A stretch of 10,237 bases of DNA from Oscillospiraceae bacterium (GTDB taxonomy: Bacteria; Bacillota; Clostridia; Oscillospirales; Ruminococcaceae): positions 8,710-18,946 of the forward strand of contig JAHZBJ010000010.1 in NCBI GenBank assembly GCA_019423445.1. The letters run 5' to 3'. A program made the translations under genes and the position numbers. The notes beneath the pieces are model-generated. The model had not been told where the DNA came from and did no database searches. It worked only from the letters and a program-made list of their open reading frames with translations. The first letter of the stretch is position 1. Every line of letters begins with the position of its first letter. Positions 6,801 to 10,237 of this stretch are shown here, one piece after another.

Positions 6801-8606
6801 TTCCTCTTCCGCCTCCACCATGACGGTGGTGGGGAAGACATATACCGTGTCAGAGATGGAGATGTTGACGTCGCTGGCGTCCCCATTCTGGGCAGTGATG
6901 GTGAACTCCCTGGGACGCCAATCGGTGGCGTAGCTGTCCTCGGCGGCCAGAGCGGTGTACAGGGTGGAAGCCAGGCCCTCCTCATCGGTGGTAAGGGAGC
7001 GTTGGTCAGTGTTGGGGGCATCCAGAAGCATGGTGACGCCGGCAGCGGGAGTGCGGTCAAAGAGGGTCACCTCCAGCTCCGCCTGGATAGCCTCTCCGGG
7101 ACGGTAGTAAAGCTTGTCGGTGGTGAGGGAGCCGGTGTAGATGGGCTTCTTATACTGGGAGATGGAGAGGTACTCGCTGCAAAGGGAGGGCTGGTAGACG
7201 TCAGGGTCCGCCACGGTGCCGCCGGGGTAAACCCGAATCTCCAAGGAGCCGCTGGACAGGCCCTGGAAGCTCATTTCTCCGGTAAAAATGCCGTCCTCTC
7301 CCACTGGAAGGGTGAGGGTCTGGAAGGGTTGAGTGCTCCAGTCATGGTAGAGCATCACCTCCACTTCATCCAGGGGCTGGTTATCCTTTCGGGGGCGGGC
7401 GATGCCCCAGAACTTCACCGTGTCGTCCCGGCGGTAAATGGGGCGGTCGGTGTATAGAAAACTGTAGTACTCCTGGATGGGGGAAGGGGTGCTCATATAG
7501 TAGGGGGAGATGCAGTCGTAATAGACGGTGCCGTCGCTGCTCTTGGCAGCGTAGAAATACCGGGTTCGTCCTCCCACAACATTCCAGGCGTCAGGTTGAG
7601 GGCTGGAGAGAACTTCCGGCATCTCCGGCAGGTCGAAAGCAACGATGCCATTTTCGTCCGCCTCAAAGGAATAGGCAGCTTTGGTGGAATCAAAGGGGTT
7701 CTTGATAATCTCCATTGTTACATCGGGCATCGCTTCCCCGGTGGCGGTACTGTTGAACCAGAAGAGGGCGTGTTCGTCGCTGGTCTGGGAATAGACGGCG
7801 CTGTTCTGGATCTGGAGGAGCTTCTGCACCGCTTGGCTGCTGTCCCCGTCGGGGAGGACGGTGGCCACATACCATCCGGTCTCCAAAGGCTGGGGGAGGA
7901 TGATCTCCCCGGCCTGCCCCTTGCCGAAGTTCAGCTCTTCCGCCTTCTGGGAGAAGGAGAGGACCTGGGTCAGACCGGAGGTGTCCATCCGGACGGTGTC
8001 CCCTGCGGCTACGGCTTTGTACAGCTGCTGAAGGTAGCTGTCTCCGTCGGGAAGGCGGTGGACCGTCACGTCAAAGGATTGAGTGGACAGTGGCTCTTCG
8101 CTGTAATAACCGGCGATATTGAGCTCCAGGACAGGGTAGTCATCAGGGAGGAAGGTCTCAGCCACCCGAATCCCCTCGTAGTAAGCTGTCTCGTCGTCCG
8201 CAATGGTGAAGGAGAAGCTGTAGTCCTCCGCCAGGGTGCCGCGGCCGTCCCGGGCCTTAGCCCCTGCCTTGACGGTGACGGTGTACTGGGTTCCGGTGGC
8301 CCAGCAGTAGTCCATCCCCTCCTGGGTGGGGAGAAAGATCACCGTGTTCTCCAGGTATTCAAAGCGGCCTTCTACCGGAGGGTCCACTGTGAAGAATTCA
8401 TCCAGCTTGTCGGGGGGCACTGAGAAGGTGATCTCCAGCGCCGTGGTGCGGGGAACTTCGGTTCCGCCGTCAGCGGGGAAAACCGAGGTGATCTCCAAAG
8501 GCTGGTTGGCTGGATTATTACAGCCGGACAGGGCCAGCAGGGCTGTGCACACCACCAAGGAAAGCAGAGCCCACAGGACCAGAGGGCGGTTGAACTTCCG
8601 GTTCAT
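3831..8606 (-). CDS. alpha-2-macroglobulin family lipoprotein without thioester motif
   Basis: Bacterial alpha-2-macroglobulins are large envelope proteins thought to trap proteases. This one has 1591 residues. Its signal peptide ends in L26-S-G-C29, so it is lipid-anchored. Domains in order: a bacterial Ig-like domain (about 35-135, FPADGGTEVP), a series of macroglobulin domains including FLYTDRPIYRRDDTVKF (383-399) and YYRPGE (500-505), the conserved LGVVDESIFAI (891-901), a glycine-rich run (939-949), the family motif MPDNLTQWRLTALAVDG (979-995), a helical thioester-domain-like region (about 1105-1385) and a C-terminal receptor-binding-like domain (about 1450-1591). No CxEQ thioester motif is found where it would be expected, so covalent trapping is unlikely, as in YfaS-type proteins. 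The ATG at 8606 has GGAGG at the right distance. The ATG five codons earlier overlaps that ribosome site and was rejected. The glycine run is coded by GGC/GGT repeats (about 5764-5793). Confidence 0.93.
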   Translation of the reverse strand: MNRKFNRPLVLWALLSLVVCTALLALSGCNNPANQPLEITSVFPADGGTEVPRTTALEITFSVPPDKLDEFFTVDPPVEGRFEYLENTVIFLPTQEGMDYCWATGTQYTVTVKAGAKARDGRGTLAEDYSFSFTIADDETAYYEGIRVAETFLPDDYPVLELNIAGYYSEEPLSTQSFDVTVHRLPDGDSYLQQLYKAVAAGDTVRMDTSGLTQVLSFSQKAEELNFGKGQAGEIILPQPLETGWYVATVLPDGDSSQAVQKLLQIQNSAVYSQTSDEHALFWFNSTATGEAMPDVTMEIIKNPFDSTKAAYSFEADENGIVAFDLPEMPEVLSSPQPDAWNVVGGRTRYFYAAKSSDGTVYYDCISPYYMSTPSPIQEYYSFLYTDRPIYRRDDTVKFWGIARPRKDNQPLDEVEVMLYHDWSTQPFQTLTLPVGEDGIFTGEMSFQGLSSGSLEIRVYPGGTVADPDVYQPSLCSEYLSISQYKKPIYTGSLTTDKLYYRPGEAIQAELEVTLFDRTPAAGVTMLLDAPNTDQRSLTTDEEGLASTLYTALAAEDSYATDWRPREFTITAQNGDASDVNISISDTVYVFPTTVMVEAEEERQGDRSNLTITAHNIDFSKIPGGRQVIQNYDNLQGTPAQVEVHVALRKIAYVKNELEPYYDRYTKTMVPRYTYERTEEVVKEFEETTGADGTLVLQDLLPPEEEGVFYYADITVTDGGYQSTTISLGNRWYYTPEDRNGHLHTFFVDNGDPENIPVAGKGYYYGSTSFDFGQELAWQVMDNGVPVESGSVMTNLLQQGLLREGQVGGPQGSILCGEETLPNFTLCGAYFDGKRIYPVRPATLSVDPDSRSLNLEILPDQEDYRPGDTAKVTLRLTGQDGNPIPGANVCLGVVDESIFAIQEQYVQLGYDLYRDVYYNYPNVSASYIQHGADIYYDEGGKGGGGGGEGVTTRQNFQDTVGLYTGVTGTDGTVSFQVQMPDNLTQWRLTALAVDGSTYWGQSRSQLYTTLPFRIDPILSSTFLSGDTIACTVRGFGTGIDTQDMVEYTAVIEGYDEELEVTAQAEAGTTTPLVFQKLPAGSYSMTVTARCGDYTDSVKLPFQVQDSALLFRIHRTLDLSQESLESVQPSLFPVEVAIYNQGHESFFQAWNLLYQDTSGRADAKLAMESVRETMTAFFGEGYEHPETDLSEVQTGLEDGKGLQGGISLFPYSEPDVQTTARAAVTASNLVNRSQLAYYLHECYQGTSDSTDRAAALMGLAALGELSEDETLVLQSRAQVSGLPARESEYLIAGLSYIDLPAAQKLYSHLIVPLFQEDRSGLYIPQDTAYDTVDATAGALACAILTGDADDAQALLSYLSQNSTTPFGTTRGPCQLEAALYLNRFQLKDEDLPTIRYTLDGETHTETLSRNGCLNLTLTKEEFENLDLQVEKGTALASVYFTGTPEQLNFTSSPRITVTKTMDTPENQKHLGGETDIIIKVDLSEEMPYGQYQLVEWIPSNMRLRGVDNSYNPFPFSWHDDEQLLTVNFFYGEDTGNTFTFRYTATSVLDTECTLERAYAYCLDTMEGSWTEKGEFLPSDYYYLGVGYLFRKE

Positions 8607-8662
8607 CAGGAAGACCTCCATTCTGTCAAAAAGTTATATAGGGTGTTTTGATGCTTCTCTAT

Positions 8663-8776
8663 GGCAAATAACGTTTCCCGAGGGGAAATTATTTCCGCCT
8701 TGGGGAGGATTTTTCCCAATAATCGCCGCCTGCAGAAAGAAGAATCACGATTCCGGGGTGAGGCTGCAGGACAGCT
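8663..8776 (-). promoter_or_regulatory. structured mRNA leader of the macroglobulin operon
   Basis: Between the predicted promoter and the start codon lie about 170 bases with three hairpins: CCTGCAG (8729-8735)/CTGCAGG (8764-8770) with inner GAATC/GATTC (8742-8753); TGGG/CCCA (8701-8718); and a long imperfect inverted repeat (8663-8699), GGCAAATAACGTTTCCC against GGGGAAATTATTTCCGCC. No start codon with a ribosome site is used within the leader. It could hold an operator or an RNA switch, but I recognise no known class. Confidence 0.4.
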
Positions 8777-8782
8777 GATTCT

Positions 8783-8811
8783 ATCTTACCTGTCGTGGAA
8801 GGAAAAGGCAA
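8783..8811 (-). promoter_or_regulatory. putative sigma-A promoter of the macroglobulin operon
   Basis: On the - strand, TTGCCT (8811-8806) and TAAGAT (8788-8783) are separated by 17 bases. Each matches the housekeeping hexamer at four of six positions. Transcription would start near 8776. No better candidate was seen nearer the gene. Confidence 0.4.
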
Positions 8812-8875
8812 GATTGGCGAAAAAGGAAAATGGAGGAAGAGAAGGTACCGACACTTTGGGGTGACGCAGCTACAG

Positions 8876-9023
8876 AAAAACAAAAAACGGCCAAACCAAT
8901 CCTTTGGCCGCCGTACAACCATCTTTAGCCCCTTGCTTTTTATCCGCGGAATCAAGGGCGCCGCACGATCATTGTCAATGGGTAAGACACCGTTATGATG
9001 GGCAGTGGCTTTGGCCCATTGAC
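8876..9023 (-). ncRNA. candidate structured RNA with its own terminator
   Basis: Three consecutive stems fit the - strand. (1) GTCAATGGG (9023-9015) with CCCATTGAC (8982-8974), nine perfect pairs, containing a five-pair inner stem CACTG/CGGTG (9007-9003 with 8992-8988) that needs a G-U pair possible only on the - strand. (2) An eight-pair stem with one bulge between 8961-8953 and 8935-8928. (3) A terminator, CGGCCAAA/TTTGGCCG (8910-8888), followed by TTTTTTGTTTTT. No clear promoter was found. An open frame also crosses the region (including VLPIDNDRAAPLIPRI), but it lacks a ribosome site. The terminator is solid, while the RNA gene is a hypothesis. Confidence 0.4.
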
Positions 9024-9057
9024 GTGGAACCCAGGCCACCACCATAGCAGAAAGAGA

Positions 9058-9090
9058 AAAAACCGCTCTGGCAAAACCAAAGCGGTTTTT
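9058..9090. terminator. bidirectional Rho-independent terminator
   Basis: AAAAACCGCT (9058-9067) and AGCGGTTTTT (9081-9090) pair perfectly around a 13-base loop, with A/T-runs on both sides. No complete protein gene flanks it closely, so it may insulate the tRNA remnant from the macroglobulin operon. Confidence 0.8.
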
Positions 9091-9140
9091 GGCATAGCCG
9101 GCCGTTCCGATCCGCTGAAACGCGGGGGCGGATTTTAAGT

Positions 9141-9176
9141 AAAAGAAAAGGCCTGGAGCGCAAATGGCTCCAGGCC
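9141..9176 (-). terminator. terminator of the broken tRNA gene
   Basis: On the - strand, GGCCTGGAGC (9176-9167) pairs with GCTCCAGGCC (9159-9150) around a 7-base loop, followed by TTTTCTTTT. It begins 9 bases after the CCA end of the tRNA-Arg fragment, as expected for the terminator of that tRNA gene. Confidence 0.85.
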
Positions 9177-9185
9177 CTTGCCTGG

Positions 9186-9230
9186 TGGTGCGCCCGACTG
9201 GATTCGAACCAGCGGCCTTCCGGGTCGGAG
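9186..9230 (-). pseudogene. 3' half of tRNA-Arg(CCG), likely integration-site remnant
   Basis: Read on the - strand the 45 bases equal tRNA positions 32-76: anticodon loop CTCCGAC (9230-9224, anticodon CCG), 3' anticodon-stem strand CCGGA, variable loop AGGCC, T arm GCTGG-TTCGAAT-CCAGT, 3' acceptor strand CGGGCGC, discriminator A and encoded CCA. The sequence before position 32 does not supply the expected TCCGG stem strand, a D arm or a GCGCCCG acceptor strand. The gene is therefore cut exactly at the anticodon loop, the common crossover point of tyrosine recombinases that use tRNA genes. The fragment keeps the native-looking terminator downstream. By geometry, the chromosome lies to the left and the inserted DNA to the right (beyond 9231), with an intact tRNA-Arg at the other end. 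No integrase is visible in the window. Confidence 0.8.
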
Positions 9231-9305
9231 TTCCCAGACTGACAAATGGAAACAACGCTATTATGATGGTTCTCGTCGATTCTGCACAAATAAGAAAACC
9301 ATATA

Positions 9306-9348
9306 AAAAGCCCGCAAAGCCTTTTCAGAACTGGCTTTGCAGGCTTTT
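9306..9348 (-). terminator. Rho-independent terminator downstream of the RpiR-type gene
   Basis: AAAAGCC-C-GCAAAGCC (9306-9321) pairs with GGCTTTGC-A-GGCTTTT (9333-9348) with one mismatch and an 11-base loop. The T-run is better on the - strand (GGGCTTTTTATAT), so it most likely ends transcription from the regulator gene before the tRNA remnant. Confidence 0.75.
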
Positions 9349-9538
9349 GCAACCGTGGTGGTCAGTAAGTAGTCAAAGTGACGGAGAGGGATACTTCTCA
9401 GATATCCGTATACAATATTATTTTTGCCGCAGTTGAAAGAGTGGATAATGGTGTATGGAGGATAGCCAGGGGACGACAGCAATAAGCCATACGGATTATC
9501 CAAAATAAAAATCCCGGGTATGCACAATGGCCTCCCTA

Positions 9539-9573
9539 TTGTAAAGCTGTAAAACAGAGCAGCCTTTTTACAA
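9539..9573. repeat. hairpin just past the RpiR-type stop codon
   Basis: TTGTAAAGCTG (9539-9549) pairs with CAGC (9560-9563) and TTTACAA (9567-9573) with a three-base bulge. It has no clear T-run on the - strand, so it is at best a weak terminator or stability element. Confidence 0.35.
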
Positions 9574-9581
9574 AAAAGTTA

Positions 9582-10237
9582 TTATCCCAAGGGAAAATAC
9601 ATTTTCTTCAGGTCATGGAGCTGTTCCATGGAATCGGCACCCCGCTGGCCCAGTTTGCTGGAGACGGCAAGGACCATCACTTCCAGGAGTGCCGTGGGCG
9701 CAGCCATGGAATGATACTCCTTCTCCTCTCCACGGTAGGCAAACAGGCTGATATCGGCTCGCTCTTCCGGGGGAATAAAGGTGCGGCTGACAAATGCCAG
9801 GGTTTTATACCCGGCCAATTTGCTGTGCTCCAGTATCACCTTGCCTTCCCTGGACAGCTTGGAAAAGCTGAACATGACCACAAGATCTTTTGCCTCTGCC
9901 TGGAATAATCCTTCCATCAACTCGGAACCGCCGGTGGGCAGAAGAATAACATGCAGCCCCAGCCGCCGTAAACGGAAGGCCAGCATCTGGGCAAGAGGGT
10001 AGGAAGCATTTTTGCCATGGAGGAAAATTCTGCGGGCGTGGATCAGGGCATTGGTGGCCTTGGAAAAAGTCTCCTCATCCAGCTGCTGAATGGTCTTGGT
10101 GAGATACATCTGCTGACGCTCCAGCCAGGCCGCCGGAGAAAAGCTGCCATCCTGGGAAAGAGTACTGGCAATTTTGGCGGCGGGACCGGAAGCCTGCTCA
10201 ATCACCATGGTCTTGAGCCCTTTGAAGTCAGAACAGC
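9582..10237 (-). CDS. RpiR/MurR-family regulator with SIS domain, 5' end cut by window
   Basis: RpiR/MurR-type proteins are DNA-binding regulators of sugar or amino-sugar catabolism that sense a phosphosugar through a SIS domain. The frame is open through the right edge of the window. Before the first in-window ATG (10208) it reads CSDFKGLKT, which resembles the end of the family's N-terminal helix-turn-helix (the GFxxFxxLK pattern), so that ATG is internal and the start lies outside. After a helical linker, the SIS domain runs from ARRIFLHGKNASYPLAQ to LLEVMVLAVSSKLG, with VVMFSFSKLSREG as the phosphate-loop region and an SRTFIPPEERADISLF stretch typical of the fold. The usual G-x-G-x-S is HGKNAS here, which could mean an altered ligand. 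It ends in TAA at 9584-9582. If the tRNA scar marks an inserted element, this gene may lie inside it. The target operon is not visible. Confidence 0.9.
   Translation of the reverse strand, partial: CSDFKGLKTMVIEQASGPAAKIASTLSQDGSFSPAAWLERQQMYLTKTIQQLDEETFSKATNALIHARRIFLHGKNASYPLAQMLAFRLRRLGLHVILLPTGGSELMEGLFQAEAKDLVVMFSFSKLSREGKVILEHSKLAGYKTLAFVSRTFIPPEERADISLFAYRGEEKEYHSMAAPTALLEVMVLAVSSKLGQRGADSMEQLHDLKKMYFPLG

Larger units (their letters stand above)
9231..9581. other. 351-base gene-free stretch, AT-richer
   Basis: No reading frame here has a credible start and ribosome site, and no integrase remnant could be recognised in any frame. It contains the terminator at 9306-9348, a hairpin at 9539-9573 and an 8-base inverted repeat, ATCCGTAT (9404-9411) with ATACGGAT (9489-9496). 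It appears richer in A and T than the rest of the window, which would suit foreign DNA next to an attachment site, but I did not compute composition. Confidence 0.5.

Noticed and set aside
3777..7457. Two antisense frames of about 590 and 600 codons opposite the macroglobulin gene
   Set aside because: They are shadows of the long - strand gene: Gly/Val/Gln-rich, no ribosome site, no domain.
8993..9352. - strand frame of 119 codons across the tRNA remnant
   Set aside because: It reads through the tRNA T arm (RWFESSRAH is a typical translation of tRNA ends) and through two terminators.
1..10237. CRISPR array, insertion sequence or replication origin
   Set aside because: No regularly spaced direct repeats, transposase frames or DnaA-box clusters were seen.

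Overview
The window looks like chromosomal DNA of a moderately GC-rich Clostridia-type Firmicute (an Oscillospiraceae-like gut anaerobe would fit). The pointers are strong AGGAGG-type ribosome sites, lipoprotein signal peptides with Gram-positive spacing, a minimal TatA/TatC pair, an RpiR-type regulator and many Rho-independent terminators. The assignment rests on style only, because no marker gene is present.

Left part, + strand (1-2199): the end of an unrecognised gene, then an fdhD-like gene, tatA and tatC, tightly packed as one operon. FdhD homologues mature molybdenum/tungsten formate dehydrogenases and TatAC exports folded cofactor-containing proteins, so the block probably serves an exported Mo/W oxidoreductase encoded upstream. 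This FdhD lacks the usual CxxC sulfur-transfer cysteines. A perfect TTGACA-16-TATAAT promoter lies inside fdhD. The tatA-tatC junction holds a 13-codon mini-ORF and a hairpin over the tatC ribosome site.

Intergenic region 2200-2757: a structured + strand RNA resembling the molybdenum-cofactor (Moco) riboswitch, with a terminator and a compatible antiterminator, but no + strand gene after it. Further inverted repeats and terminators closing the opposite operon follow.

Middle, - strand (8811 down to 2640): a two-gene operon with a plausible promoter and a hairpin-rich leader. It encodes a 1591-residue lipoprotein of the alpha-2-macroglobulin family without a thioester motif, then a 328-residue lipoprotein with a complete transglutaminase-like Cys-His-Asp triad. 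Both are predicted to be anchored outside the membrane and may act together.

Right part (8812-10237): several terminators, a candidate structured RNA on the - strand, and the 3' half of a tRNA-Arg(CCG) gene broken exactly at the anticodon loop and followed by its own terminator. That is the usual scar of an integrase-driven insertion, with the inserted DNA predicted to lie to the right. No gene is visible in 9231-9581. The window ends inside a - strand RpiR/MurR-type regulator with a sugar-phosphate-binding SIS domain.
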